From contig CAWAHE010000014.1 of the NCBI GenBank assembly GCA_963781775.1, positions 1 to 64,000 on the forward strand: 64,000 nt of DNA, in the 5' to 3' direction. Of this stretch, positions 16,140 to 25,681 are shown piece after piece. The notes under the pieces are model-generated. The model was not told the origin of the DNA. It did no database searches and saw nothing but the letters and a program-made list of their open reading frames with translations. Position 1 is the stretch's first letter. Every line of letters begins with the position of its first letter. Made by a program: the position numbers and the translations under genes. This DNA comes from CAVSRC01 sp963781775. Lineage in GTDB: Bacteria; Pseudomonadota; Alphaproteobacteria; Rhizobiales; Kaistiaceae.

Positions 16140-17534
16140 TCACCGGGCGCGCGGGCCCGTATCGTGGAGATGGGCGTAGAGGGCGCGGATCGCCTGCGCC
16201 TCGCCGCCTTCGGGCTTGCCCGGCTTGGCCGACGGGTTCCACGCGAAGATATCGGCGTGGAGCCAGCGCTGGCTCTCCGGCACGAAGCGGGAGAGGAACA
16301 ACGCGGCGGTGATCGAGCCGGCATAGCCGCCCGTGCCGGCGTTGTTGATGTCGGCGATGCGCGAATCGAGCATGCTCATGTATGGCGCCCACAACGGCAT
16401 GCGCCACACCGGGTCGGCGACGGCGGCGCCGTGGGCGACCAGATCGGCGGCGAGCGCGTCGTCGCGGGTGTAGATCGGCACAACCTCGGGCCCGAGCGCG
16501 ACGCGGGCGGCGCCGGTGAGCGTGGCGAGATCGACGATGAGGTCGGGTTCCTCTTCGGCGGCCAGCGCCAGCGCATCGGCGAGCACGAGCCGGCCCTCCG
16601 CATCGGTGTTGCCGATCTCGACGGTGAGGCCCTTGCGGCTGGTGAACACATCGCCGGGGCGGAAGGCGGCGCCGGAGATGGCATTCTCAACCGCCGGGAT
16701 GAGGACGCGCAGGCGGAGCGGAAGGCCCGCCTCCATGATCATGTGGGCGAGGCCGAGCGCATTGGCGGCGCCGCCCATGTCCTTCTTCATGATCAGCATG
16801 CCGCTCGACGGCTTGATGTCGAGGCCGCCGGTGTCGAAGCACACGCCCTTGCCGACGATGGTGACCGTCGGCATGTCGGGATCGCCCCAGGCGATGTCGA
16901 TGAGGCGGGGCTCGCGGCCGGACGCGGCCGCCGCGCCGACCGCGTGAATGAGCGGAAAGCCATCGAGGAGCAACCCTTCGCCGACGATCTCGGAGAAGAC
17001 CGCGCCATGCCTGGCGGCGAGATCGCGCGCCGCTTCGGAAAGCTCCGCCGGCCCAAGATCGTTGGCGGCGGTGTTGACGAGGTCGCGCGCCAGATAGACG
17101 CCATCGGCGATGCGCCCGACGTGATCACCATCGACGCCGGCCGACAGTACCAGGCGGGGCGCTTCGGCCGTGTCGTTGCGATAGCGGCGGAAGCGATAGG
17201 CGCCGAGCGCCCAGGCGAGGCTGGCCTGTGCCGGATCGTCGAAGCCGGCGGCGAGCCGATAGGTGCCGGCGGGCAGGCTCGCCGGCAGCTTGCCGGCGGC
17301 AAGCGACGGCGCGGCGGCGCCATCGCCAAGACCAAAGAGGACGGCGGCCGGACCGCCCTGCTCTGCCGGTACCAGGCAAATTTCACCGGCGCCGGCGGCG
17401 AACCCGGCCGCCGTGGCCCACGCAGCGGCGCGCTCGCCAAGGGTCGATGCAAGGCCGGCAAGGCCGGATTTCGACAGCGCGTGAATCGCAACGGCGAGCC
17501 CGCCGCTGTCGGCGGGCAGAAGGCAGTCAGCCAC
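16140..17534 (-). CDS. M17 leucyl aminopeptidase family protein
   Basis: A 464-residue metallo-aminopeptidase that releases N-terminal residues from peptides in the cytosol. The C-terminal catalytic domain has GKGVCFDTGGLDIKPSSG and the family signature NTDAEGRLVLADAL with the metal ligands. GTG 17534 was chosen because GGAGG lies 5 nt upstream; the frame extends further but without a ribosome site. In related bacteria this branch is typically adjacent to an NlpC/P60 hydrolase, found here two genes on. Possibly involved in recycling of wall peptides, by context only. Confidence 0.92.
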   Translation of the reverse strand: MADCLLPADSGGLAVAIHALSKSGLAGLASTLGERAAAWATAAGFAAGAGEICLVPAEQGGPAAVLFGLGDGAAAPSLAAGKLPASLPAGTYRLAAGFDDPAQASLAWALGAYRFRRYRNDTAEAPRLVLSAGVDGDHVGRIADGVYLARDLVNTAANDLGPAELSEAARDLAARHGAVFSEIVGEGLLLDGFPLIHAVGAAAASGREPRLIDIAWGDPDMPTVTIVGKGVCFDTGGLDIKPSSGMLIMKKDMGGAANALGLAHMIMEAGLPLRLRVLIPAVENAISGAAFRPGDVFTSRKGLTVEIGNTDAEGRLVLADALALAAEEEPDLIVDLATLTGAARVALGPEVVPIYTRDDALAADLVAHGAAVADPVWRMPLWAPYMSMLDSRIADINNAGTGGYAGSITAALFLSRFVPESQRWLHADIFAWNPSAKPGKPEGGEAQAIRALYAHLHDTGPRAR

Positions 17535-17613
17535 AAGAACCTCCGGAAAGCGTCTGGCGAGGCCGCGATCATGGCGGCGGGCCGCGGTTACCGCAATCCC
17601 ACCGGCGCCGGGA

Positions 17614-17634
17614 TTAACCAAGCATTAGGGTTAA
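17614..17634. promoter_or_regulatory. palindrome TTAACC-N9-GGTTAA in a divergent promoter region
   Basis: A perfect 6-bp inverted repeat with 9-nt spacer in an AT-rich patch between the divergent aminopeptidase and tadD-like genes, 45 nt before the tadD start. It contains two TTAA elements but with 13 nt between them rather than the 7 expected for CtrA. A regulator site is plausible; the protein is unknown. Confidence 0.35.
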
Positions 17635-17678
17635 CAGAATATTGCTCATGGCGGGTCCGCTGGAGCCTGCCGAAGACC

Positions 17679-18494
17679 GTGACTACGACCATTTCCCTCA
17701 AGCGCCGCCTGCTGAGCGGCGCCACGATCCTCCCCCTCGCCGTCATTCTTTCGTTGGCCGGCTGCGCCTCCGCCAAGAAAGTCGATGCGACCACGACCGG
17801 ATCTATCGTCCAGCCGACGACGCCCGAAGGATTCGAGCAGGCGGCGAGCTACTGGGGCCAGAAATACGCCGCCGACCCGAAGAACCGCGAGGTCGATCTC
17901 AACTATGCAGCGGCGCTCCGTCGCACCGGGCGCAGCGATCAGGCGGTCGCGGTGCTGCAGAAGGCGGCGATCTATTTCCCCGACGACCGCGGCGTGCTCG
18001 CCGCGTATGGCAAGGCGCTCGCCTCGGCGGGTGACCTCGAACACGCGCTCGACGCCATCCATCGCGCCCAGACGCCCGATCAGCCGGACTGGCAATTGAT
18101 CTCGGCGGAAGCCGCGATCCTCGACCAGATGGGCAACCACACGGCGTCGCGCAAACTCTATGCCCAGGCGCTCGACTACGCGCCGAACGAACCGAGCGTG
18201 TTGTCCAATTACGGCATGTCCTACGCGCTGACCGGGGAACTGCCGCAAGCGGAGAAGCTGCTGCGCAAGGCGATCGCCGCACCGGGCGCCGACAGCCGGG
18301 TGCGCCAGAACCTCGCGCTCGTGGTCGGCCTGCAGGGCCGCTTCGACGAGGCCCAGAAGATCGCCTCGGCCGAGATCTCTGCCGACCAGGCCAAGGCCAA
18401 TGTCGCCTATCTCAGGCAGATGCTGAGCCAGCGCAACAGCTGGCAGGCGCTGAAGTCCGGCACCGGCGCACAAACCGCAGCACCGCAGGGCTAG
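17679..18494 (+). CDS. tadD: TadD-like TPR lipoprotein of the Flp pilus system
   Basis: A 271-residue outer-membrane-type lipoprotein: signal peptide with lipobox LAGC (ILSLAGCASA), then tandem tetratricopeptide repeats (for example VDLNYAAALRRTGRSDQAV, YAPNEPSVLSNYGMSYALTG). TadD proteins act as pilotins or assembly factors for the Tad secretin. GTG 17679 was chosen since it begins just ahead of the signal peptide and has GGAG upstream. It is convergent with tadC, at the edge of the main tad operon and on the opposite strand. Confidence 0.88.
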   Translation: MTTTISLKRRLLSGATILPLAVILSLAGCASAKKVDATTTGSIVQPTTPEGFEQAASYWGQKYAADPKNREVDLNYAAALRRTGRSDQAVAVLQKAAIYFPDDRGVLAAYGKALASAGDLEHALDAIHRAQTPDQPDWQLISAEAAILDQMGNHTASRKLYAQALDYAPNEPSVLSNYGMSYALTGELPQAEKLLRKAIAAPGADSRVRQNLALVVGLQGRFDEAQKIASAEISADQAKANVAYLRQMLSQRNSWQALKSGTGAQTAAPQG

Positions 18495-18547
18495 CCGAAC
18501 CCAACCACAGACCTTCGCCAGAAACCGCCGGACTTTCGGCCGTCCCG

Positions 18548-19531
18548 TCAGGGGTGCATCTGGCCGCTCAGCTGGATCCCCGCCGGCCCGAGGATGACGG
18601 CCATCAGCACCGGCAGAAAGAACACGATCATCGGCACGGTGAGCTTGGGCGGCAGGGCGGCCGCCTTCTTCTCGGCGTCGTTCATGCGCTGGTCGCGGTT
18701 CTCCTGGGCGAGGACACGCAGCGCACTGCCCAGCGGCGTGCCGTAGCGTTCGGCCTGAATGAGGCTGGTCATCACCGACTTGACCGTTTCCAGTCCGGTG
18801 CGCGCGCCCAGATTTTCAAAGGCCTGGCGGCGCTCCGGAAGATAGGAGAGTTCGGCGGTGGTCAACGTCAGTTCCTCGGCCAGTTCCACCGACCGGACGC
18901 CGATCTCCTCGGAAACACGACGAAAAGCCGCTTCGGCGGACATGCCCGACTCGACGCAGATCAGCAGAAGATCGAGCGCGTCGGGCCAGGCGCGGCGGAT
19001 GGAAAGCTGGCGCTTGTTGATGAGGTTGGTGACGTAGAAATTCGGCGCGTAGAAGCCGGCATAAGCCGCGACGAAGGCGATGAGCCACTTGATCGGCGTC
19101 GGCTGGGCGAGATCGGTGGCAATGAAAAGATAGAACGCCGCCAGCACGAAGAACAGCAATGGCAGCGTGACGCGGGTGAACAGGAAGACAACCAGCGGCG
19201 CCTGCCCGCGGAAGCCCGCCATGCGCAGACGCGCGACCGTCTTGTCGTCGGCGAGCGCTTTGCGCAAATTGAAGCGATCGACGATCTGCCGCATGTAGGC
19301 CTTCGGCTCGCGGCGAAGGTTGGCGCGGTTGGCATCGGCGGCAAGCCGCGCGCGTTCGCGGGCACGAATCTCCTCACGTTCCAGCGACACCGTCTTGATG
19401 CGCGCCGCAAGCTTGTCGCGCACGAAGAGCGGCTGGGTGAGCGTGAATACGGTGCCGAAGACGGCCACCGCCGAGAACATGGCGATGAGAATCTGAGGCG
19501 TGGTGAAGACGTGATAAACGAGCTGGAACAT
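18548..19531 (-). CDS. tadC: Tad pilus inner-membrane platform protein TadC
   Basis: A 327-residue protein with three to four hydrophobic helices and a cytoplasmic T2SS-F domain (about 160-290: ALDLLLICVESGMSAEAAFR and LGARTGLETVKSVMTSLIQA). With TadB it forms the inner-membrane platform on which the CpaF ATPase acts to extrude Flp pilin. GAGAG precedes the ATG. It follows tadB by 11 nt and is the last gene of the minus-strand tad operon. Confidence 0.93.
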   Translation of the reverse strand: MFQLVYHVFTTPQILIAMFSAVAVFGTVFTLTQPLFVRDKLAARIKTVSLEREEIRARERARLAADANRANLRREPKAYMRQIVDRFNLRKALADDKTVARLRMAGFRGQAPLVVFLFTRVTLPLLFFVLAAFYLFIATDLAQPTPIKWLIAFVAAYAGFYAPNFYVTNLINKRQLSIRRAWPDALDLLLICVESGMSAEAAFRRVSEEIGVRSVELAEELTLTTAELSYLPERRQAFENLGARTGLETVKSVMTSLIQAERYGTPLGSALRVLAQENRDQRMNDAEKKAAALPPKLTVPMIVFFLPVLMAVILGPAGIQLSGQMHP

Positions 19532-19542
19532 GGAAGCGACTC

Positions 19543-20532
19543 TCAGAAATCGAAGCGTATCATCTTGCGCATGATCAGGACGCCGAGGGCCATCCAGATG
19601 CCGGCGCAGCCGAGGATCACGTTGCCCAGGGGCGTTATGAACAGAAGCATGATGTATGCCGGGCTGGTCAGATAGACGAGCGTCATGACGACGATGGGCA
19701 GCGCGCCGATGATCACGGCCGACGCCTTGGCCTCCATGCTCATCGCCTGGATCTTGCCCTTCATCTTGCGCCGCTCACGCAGCACGCGCGACAAGTTGCC
19801 TAGCGCCTCGGCCAGATTGCCGCCAGAGCGTTGCTGAATGCTGATGACGACAGCGAAGAAATTGGTCTCCGGCGCCGGCACACGCTCAGGCAGCTTGGCG
19901 ATGGCGTCGGCGAGCGAAACGCCAAGAGCCTGAGTTTCCGATATGGTTCGAAATTCCGACCTGACAGGTTCGGCCGACTCGGTGGCGATGATCCTGACGC
20001 AATCGTTGAGCGGCAGGCCGGCCTTGACGCCACGGACGATGACATCCATGGCGTTGGCGAATTCTTCGACGAACTTGTTTATGCGCCGCTTGCGCAGGAA
20101 GTTGACGATCCAGCGCGGCAACCCGAGCAGGCCGGCGACGCCAAGGGCGGCCGCGGCGTAGGACGGCAACCCGGCGAGCACGGCGGCAATGTATACGACC
20201 ACGCCAATGACCAGGCTGATGATCATGAACCGGCGGCGCGTCCAGCTCAGTCCGGCCTGTTCCATGCGCAGCTTGAGCGGCGGCGCCTTGCTGTGCCGCG
20301 CCTTGGCCTTCTCGCGCTGATCGAGTTCCTTGAGGGTATCCTGAACGGATTTGCGCCGCCGGTTCGGATCGGCTTCGCGCGCCGCCACGGGACGCTCGGT
20401 GCCTTGAACAATGCCTATGCGGCGAGCGACGGTGTCTTCCTTCTGGATGCGATCAAAGAGGAAGGCATAGGCTAGGCCGCCGGCGCTCAGCATCGCCAAT
20501 ACGCTGATCGCGAGCATCATGGTAAGCGACAT
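19543..20532 (-). CDS. tadB: Tad pilus inner-membrane platform protein TadB
   Basis: A 329-residue protein with an N-terminal helix, a pair of central helices and a C-terminal pair flanking the T2SS-F domain (FANAMDVIVRGVKAGLPLND, FFAVVISIQQRSGGNLAEAL). It pairs with TadC. The start codon shares a base with the cpaF stop (TGATG), so translation is likely coupled to the ATPase gene. Confidence 0.93.
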   Translation of the reverse strand: MSLTMMLAISVLAMLSAGGLAYAFLFDRIQKEDTVARRIGIVQGTERPVAAREADPNRRRKSVQDTLKELDQREKAKARHSKAPPLKLRMEQAGLSWTRRRFMIISLVIGVVVYIAAVLAGLPSYAAAALGVAGLLGLPRWIVNFLRKRRINKFVEEFANAMDVIVRGVKAGLPLNDCVRIIATESAEPVRSEFRTISETQALGVSLADAIAKLPERVPAPETNFFAVVISIQQRSGGNLAEALGNLSRVLRERRKMKGKIQAMSMEAKASAVIIGALPIVVMTLVYLTSPAYIMLLFITPLGNVILGCAGIWMALGVLIMRKMIRFDF

Positions 20533-22034
20533 CAGCGGGCCTGCCCGGCCAGATCCGGCGCCTCGGCGTTGGCAGAATCAAGGGCCGCCGCCAGCCGCAC
20601 ATCCTCGTTGAAGTAGCGGGCGCGGTCCCAGAACTTCGGCCGGCCAATGCCGGTCGAACGATGCCGCCCGGTGATGCGGCCGTTCTGGTCCTCTCCGAGA
20701 ATGTCGTAGATGAAGATGTCCTGCGTGGTGATGACTTCGCCCTCGGTGCCGACCACCTCGGTGATGTTGGTGATGCGGCGCGAACCGTCGCGCAGGCGCT
20801 CGACCTGGATGATGACGTCGATCGAGGTTGCAATCATCTCGCGAATGGTGCGCGAGGGTAGCGCAAAGCCGCCCATGGTGATCATCGACTCGAGGCGCGA
20901 CATGGCCTCGCGCGGGGTGTTGGCGTGCAGCGTACCCATCGAACCATCGTGGCCGGTATTCATGGCCTGGAGCAGGTCGAAGGCCTCCGGTCCGCGCACC
21001 TCGCCGACGATGATGCGCTCGGGCCGCATACGCAGGCAATTCTTGACGAGGTCGCGCATGGTGATCTCGCCCTCGCCCTCGATATTGGGCGGGCGGGTCT
21101 CGAGGCGGACGACGTGCGGCTGCTGGAGCTGCAGTTCGGCGGCGTCCTCGGCGGTGATGATGCGCTCGTCGTGATCGATATAGGCGGTGAGACAGTTGAG
21201 CAGCGTGGTCTTGCCCGAACCGGTGCCGCCCGAGACCAGCACGTTGCATCGGCAACGGGCGATGATCTCCAGGATCGTGGCGCCGTCGCGGGTGATGGTT
21301 CCGAACCTGACGAGCTGATCGAGGGTCAGCTTGTCCTTCTTGAACTTGCGGATGGTGAGCGTCGGGCCGTCGATCGACAGGGGTGGCGCGATAACGTTCA
21401 CGCGGCTGCCGTCGGGAAGGCGCGCGTCGCAGATCGGGCTCGATTCATCGACCCGGCGTCCGACCTGGCTAACGATTCGCTGGCAGATGTTCATCAGCTG
21501 CGAATTGTCGCGGAAACGGACGTTGGTCTCCTGAACCTTGCCGCCGACCTCGATGTAGGTGCGGAAGGCGCCGTTGACCATGATGTCGGAGATGTCGTCG
21601 CGCGCCAATAACGGCTCAAGCGGACCGAGACCAAGAACGTCGTTGCAGATATCCTCGAGCAGATCCTCCTGCTCGGCGATCGACATCACGATGTTCTTCA
21701 GTGCGATGATATCGTTGACGATGTCGCGGATTTCCTCGCGCGCCGATTCGACATCGAGGCGGGCGAGCTGCGACAGGTCGATGGTGTCGATCAGCGCGCT
21801 GAACACGGTCGACTTGACGTCGTAGAAATTCTCCGAGCGGCGGATGCCGTCGTTCGATGTCGGACGCGAACGGATCGGCTCGATCGGGGCGACGCGTACC
21901 GGCGGCGGCGTAGGCGGCGGCGGCTTGACCGGCTCGGCGGAACGCGGCGCGTCGACGCCAGGCGCGGCCGGCGCCGCCACGGCCTTGTCGGGCGGTGGAC
22001 CGCCGATACTCTCTGTTCCGCGCTTTCCGAACAT
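20532..22034 (-). CDS. cpaF: Tad pilus assembly ATPase CpaF/TadA
   Basis: A 500-residue hexameric secretion ATPase of the GspE/PilT family. A proline-rich N-terminal stretch (about residues 12-50) precedes the N-terminal domain. The ATPase core has Walker A SGGTGSGKTTLLN, the Asp box AEDAAELQLQQPHVVRLE, a Walker B in PERIIVGEVRGPEAFDLLQA and the His box region GHDGSMGTLHANTPREA. It supplies energy for Flp pilus assembly at the cytoplasmic face. It follows cpaE by 12 nt and overlaps tadB by one base. Confidence 0.95.
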   Translation of the reverse strand: MFGKRGTESIGGPPPDKAVAAPAAPGVDAPRSAEPVKPPPPTPPPVRVAPIEPIRSRPTSNDGIRRSENFYDVKSTVFSALIDTIDLSQLARLDVESAREEIRDIVNDIIALKNIVMSIAEQEDLLEDICNDVLGLGPLEPLLARDDISDIMVNGAFRTYIEVGGKVQETNVRFRDNSQLMNICQRIVSQVGRRVDESSPICDARLPDGSRVNVIAPPLSIDGPTLTIRKFKKDKLTLDQLVRFGTITRDGATILEIIARCRCNVLVSGGTGSGKTTLLNCLTAYIDHDERIITAEDAAELQLQQPHVVRLETRPPNIEGEGEITMRDLVKNCLRMRPERIIVGEVRGPEAFDLLQAMNTGHDGSMGTLHANTPREAMSRLESMITMGGFALPSRTIREMIATSIDVIIQVERLRDGSRRITNITEVVGTEGEVITTQDIFIYDILGEDQNGRITGRHRSTGIGRPKFWDRARYFNEDVRLAAALDSANAEAPDLAGQAR

Positions 22035-22046
22035 GAACGATCCTCG

Positions 22047-23336
22047 TCAGGCGCTCTTCTTGCCGCGGAAACGGGCGAGCAGGGGGGCAAGCGTGCCGCG
22101 CTTCGGTTTGCGCGTCTCCGTGCGGCCGGTAATCGTGCGGGCGATCAGTTCGAAGGTCGCAGCGACCGGGCTCTTGGGATCGGACTCGGCGATCATCTGG
22201 CCGTTGTTGGCGGCGTTGCCGAACAACTGGGCATCGAAGGGAATGATCGCCGTCGGCGTGAGCTCGAGCGCCGAGGCGAATTCTTCGACCTTGATCTCGG
22301 GACGCTTCGCCATGCCGCTCTTGTTGATGACCAGGCGCGGCGGCGCATCGGTGGAGCGGACCTGGCGAAGCAGGTCGACGAGGTTCTTGGCATTGCGCAA
22401 ATTGGCAAGATCCGGCTCGACCGTCAGCACGATCTCATCAGCGGCAAACAGCGTCTTGCGCGCCCAACTGGTCCAGGTGTGCGGCATGTCGAGAACCACG
22501 GCCGGCACGCCCGCCTGGGCGAGATCGATGACCTGCTCGAACGCGGTCTCGCCGAAATCGTATGTGTGGTCGAGGGTCGCCGGCGCCGCCAGCAGCGAAA
22601 TGTGGTCGGAGCACTTGGCGAGCAGGCGCTCGAGAAACGTATCGTCGAGACGGTCCGGGGCGTTGACCGCTTCCGCGATACCCTGGGTCGGGTCCTGGTT
22701 GAAATCGAGGCCAGCGGTCCCGAAGGCGAGGTCGAGATCGGCGACGACGACATCGCTCTGGAAGCTGCGCGCGATCGCCCAGGCAACATTGTGGGCGACC
22801 ATGGACGAACCGACGCCGCCCTTGGCGCCGACGAAGGCGAGCGTGCGACCGAGCGGCTGCGTCGAGCGGTCGACGTAGAGATCGGCGACGGCGCGGATGA
22901 CGCCCATCTTGTCGACCGGCGCAACAAGATACTCGCTGATGCCGCGTTGCGTGAGAGCGCGATATAGTTCGACGTCGTTGATGTGACCGATGATGACCAC
23001 ACGCGTACCGGGATCGCAGACCGCGGCAAGCCGGTCGAGTTCGGCTTCGAGCCGATCCCGAGGCAGACGGGTCTCGACGACGATCAGGTTCGGCGTCGCG
23101 GCGGCTTGGTAAAACTCGGTGGCGGCCGTGAGGCCGCCGGCATGAACCTTGACGTGGGCGCGCGACATGCGCCGATCGCCGGCAGCCGCCTCGATCGCCG
23201 CCGAGATATCGGGCGATTCGCAGAAGGCCTGGATCGAAATGCGCGGCACCGGCCGGACATCGGCGCCGTTCTGTGCCGGCGCCGGCGTTTCGCGGTCCGT
23301 CGGCGGTTCGTGGTCCTTGAGAGCCAGATCACTCAT
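22047..23336 (-). CDS. cpaE: Tad pilus localisation protein CpaE/TadZ
   Basis: A 429-residue MinD/ParA-like protein with an N-terminal receiver-like domain and a C-terminal ATPase domain. The latter begins at FVGAKGGVGSSMVAHNVAWA, a deviant Walker A. TadZ proteins position the pilus machine at a cell pole. The ATG at 23336 overlaps the cpaD stop (ATGA), which fixes this start; an in-frame extension further upstream would cover the end of cpaD. Confidence 0.92.
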   Translation of the reverse strand: MSDLALKDHEPPTDRETPAPAQNGADVRPVPRISIQAFCESPDISAAIEAAAGDRRMSRAHVKVHAGGLTAATEFYQAAATPNLIVVETRLPRDRLEAELDRLAAVCDPGTRVVIIGHINDVELYRALTQRGISEYLVAPVDKMGVIRAVADLYVDRSTQPLGRTLAFVGAKGGVGSSMVAHNVAWAIARSFQSDVVVADLDLAFGTAGLDFNQDPTQGIAEAVNAPDRLDDTFLERLLAKCSDHISLLAAPATLDHTYDFGETAFEQVIDLAQAGVPAVVLDMPHTWTSWARKTLFAADEIVLTVEPDLANLRNAKNLVDLLRQVRSTDAPPRLVINKSGMAKRPEIKVEEFASALELTPTAIIPFDAQLFGNAANNGQMIAESDPKSPVAATFELIARTITGRTETRKPKRGTLAPLLARFRGKKSA

Positions 23337-24076
23337 TGGTTGCCAACTCCCTTGGCGACTGAGCCGCCCGTCTCGCGCGACAGATCGGCTGTGAACGGCA
23401 CGCCCTTGCGATACGCATCGAGGACGGTGGCACGGCGTATGGCATCGGGCGGTGTCAGGCCGCGCGGATAGAGAAGATCGAGCGGGCTCGCCACCATGGC
23501 GGCCAGGTTCTGCTGGGTGGCGCAGCCGAAGGCGAAGTAGTGGCGATTCTCGCCGTTTTCGGAGACCTGATCCGGCCACGGGCCGCACGGTGCGGTGTGA
23601 GCGACGACGCGGTTGTAGGCGATGCGGATCGGGGCGTTGCGCTCCTCGGGGCCGGCCCGATAGACACGATACTCAATCGAGCGCGGGTTGACGCCGGACC
23701 GGCGCAAGGCGTCCTCGACCTGAACCGCAATGCCGGCAGCGGCGACCTGGTTGGGCGAGCCCGAGGGAGCCACGACCGCGATCAGCGAAGCACCGCTGGC
23801 AGCGAACTTCTGGCCGAAGCCGGCGACGACGGCGGCGAAGTCCCCGGGCAGCCGCGCCGAATCCTGTCCAACCGGAACGTCCATCGACACCAGCATCTCC
23901 TCGACGGCGATCGGATGATTGTGGCGATAGTCGTCGGGAATGCCGCCGGTGGTCAGCGACTGCTCGGCGGAGCTGGTGCAGCCGGCGAGCGCAGCGAAGA
24001 GCCCACCCGCCAGCACGAGCGCCGGCGAGGGCAGGACGAGCCTGCGGCGGTGGAGGTTGGACGGCGCGGTAGTCAT
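23333..24076 (-). CDS. cpaD: Tad pilus lipoprotein CpaD
   Basis: A secreted protein of about 247 residues with a lipoprotein signal (VLAGGLFAALAGCTSSAEQ) and the CpaD domain, including QDSARLPGDFAAVVAGFGQK, YRVYRAGPEERNAPIRIAYN and FAFGCATQQNLAAMVASPLD. CpaD assists the secretin at the outer membrane. The ATG at 24076 has GGAG about 10 nt upstream; an earlier ATG at 24112 overlaps the cpaC stop and would add 12 residues, so either start could be used. Confidence 0.9.
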   Translation of the reverse strand: MTTAPSNLHRRRLVLPSPALVLAGGLFAALAGCTSSAEQSLTTGGIPDDYRHNHPIAVEEMLVSMDVPVGQDSARLPGDFAAVVAGFGQKFAASGASLIAVVAPSGSPNQVAAAGIAVQVEDALRRSGVNPRSIEYRVYRAGPEERNAPIRIAYNRVVAHTAPCGPWPDQVSENGENRHYFAFGCATQQNLAAMVASPLDLLYPRGLTPPDAIRRATVLDAYRKGVPFTADLSRETGGSVAKGVGNQ

Positions 24077-24108
24077 GACGTGTAGGCTCCGTTGCTGCCT
24101 GCTGGCGC

Positions 24109-25644
24109 TCATTGGATGATGAAGCCGTAGTTGCCCTGGTAGGCGCCGACCGGCGACTGCGCGTTCTGGCCGCCGTAAACCCGGTTGAGGTCGCCGAGGA
24201 GGTTCGACTGGGCATCGCCGGCGGTCGAATACCCCTGATCGGGCGTGGCCAGCGCCGAGGCTGCCACCGGCTTGACCAGATAGGGCGTGATGATGATGAC
24301 CAGTTCGGTCTCGTTGCGCTGGTAGTCGCGGCTGCGGAACAGCGGCCCAAGGACCGGCAGGTTGCCGAGGCCAGGGAGCTTGCCGATCGACTGGCGGACG
24401 CTGTCCTGGAGCATGCCGCCCATGACGAGCGCACCGCCGGAGGGTAGTTCCAGCGTGCTCTCGGCGCGGCGCACCTTGAGGCCGGGGATGCTGAGGTCGC
24501 CAATCACCAGAGACGCCTCGGAGGACAGTTCCGACACCTCGGTCTTGACGCGCAGGCTGATGCGGCCTTCGGACAAGACCACCGGCGTGAACGATAACGC
24601 GACGCCATAGGGCTTGAACTGGATGGTGACGTTGCCCTGCTGGTCGCGGCCGGTCGGAACGGGGAACTCGCCGCCGGCAAGGAACGAAGCGGTCTCGCCG
24701 GAGATGGCGGTTAGTGTCGGCTCAGCCAGCGTCTTCATCATGCCGGTCTGTTCGAGCGCGCGGATCGTCGCGGTGAGGCTGCTGGTACCGTCATTGTAGC
24801 CGAAGGTGAGCTTGTTGTCGGACAGCGCCTTGTTGGCAACGGCAAACGGATTGCCGGTCGTGCTGCACGAGCCGCCGAGCACGCCGAGCGCGCTCGCCGC
24901 GCAGGTGGTGAAATTGTTGATGCTGATGTTGCCGTTGAACTCGACGCCGAGCTGCTTGGCGATGTTGCGCTGGACCTCGGCCACGGTGACTTTGAGGTGA
25001 ACCTGATCCTCGCCCTCGATGGTGAGCAGATTGATGACGCTGCTGGTTGGGGGCTGCGACGAGCCACTGCTGACGGAAATGCTGACGGCACCGGTCGCGC
25101 CGGCGCTCGGAGTACTGCTGCCGGAACTGCTCGAAGCTTGGGCCTGGGCGCCACCATTGGCGAAGATATTGGCGATGTCCTGCGCACGACGGGCGTCGGC
25201 GGCGTTGCGCACGGTGCCTGACAGCACGATGTTGTCGCTGACGATCTCGATTTTGATATCGGATTCGGGGATCAGCCGGCGCAGCATGGACGACAATGTT
25301 CCCGTGTCGCGTTCGACCTCGAGTTCGAGCGACACGATGGTGGCGCCGGCGCGATCGAAGACGATGACGTTCGATTGGCCGACGGCAACGCCGGTGACGT
25401 AGATGCGGCGTGGCGTGCGGATCACCGCGTCAGCGATGACCGGATTGGAAACCAGGATGTCGCGGGCGTCGCGCGGCAGGTCGATAACAACCGACTTGCT
25501 GAGGCCAACCTTGACGGTGCGATGAACGGACTCGCCGATCGTGGCGGACTGGGCGCGCGCCGCGGACATGGAAACGTCGATCGCGCCAACGGCAAACAGC
25601 GCCACCGCGGCGACGGCGAGTTTACGGACGATTGCCTGCACCAT
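24109..25644 (-). CDS. cpaC: Tad pilus secretin CpaC/RcpA
   Basis: A 511-residue outer-membrane secretin. After a signal peptide (VRKLAVAAVALFAVGAIDVS) comes the pilus N domain (GLSKSVVIDLPRDARDILVS), a BON-like region, a Ser/Gly/Ala-rich linker (about 170-200), and the C-terminal secretin domain with the signature LEQTGMMKTLAEPTLTAISG and GGEFPVP. The start at 25644 is downstream of the cpaB stop; an earlier frame opening at 25716 would overlap cpaB. Forms the channel for the Flp fibre. Confidence 0.93.
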   Translation of the reverse strand: MVQAIVRKLAVAAVALFAVGAIDVSMSAARAQSATIGESVHRTVKVGLSKSVVIDLPRDARDILVSNPVIADAVIRTPRRIYVTGVAVGQSNVIVFDRAGATIVSLELEVERDTGTLSSMLRRLIPESDIKIEIVSDNIVLSGTVRNAADARRAQDIANIFANGGAQAQASSSSGSSTPSAGATGAVSISVSSGSSQPPTSSVINLLTIEGEDQVHLKVTVAEVQRNIAKQLGVEFNGNISINNFTTCAASALGVLGGSCSTTGNPFAVANKALSDNKLTFGYNDGTSSLTATIRALEQTGMMKTLAEPTLTAISGETASFLAGGEFPVPTGRDQQGNVTIQFKPYGVALSFTPVVLSEGRISLRVKTEVSELSSEASLVIGDLSIPGLKVRRAESTLELPSGGALVMGGMLQDSVRQSIGKLPGLGNLPVLGPLFRSRDYQRNETELVIIITPYLVKPVAASALATPDQGYSTAGDAQSNLLGDLNRVYGGQNAQSPVGAYQGNYGFIIQ

Positions 25645-25681
25645 CTTCGCGATTCCCTGGTTGTAGCCGGCGCGACATGAC

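Noticed and set aside
16132..16144. GGTGAC-T-GTCACC palindrome at the end of the aminopeptidase gene
   Set aside because: Perfect but only 6-bp arms, partly inside the coding end and 130 nt from the marR start; too weak to call an operator.
16164..18494. A 776-residue plus-strand open frame covering the M17 aminopeptidase region and tadD
   Set aside because: Only its last 271 codons make sense (the TadD lipoprotein). The rest is antisense to the well-supported aminopeptidase gene and has shadow-like composition.
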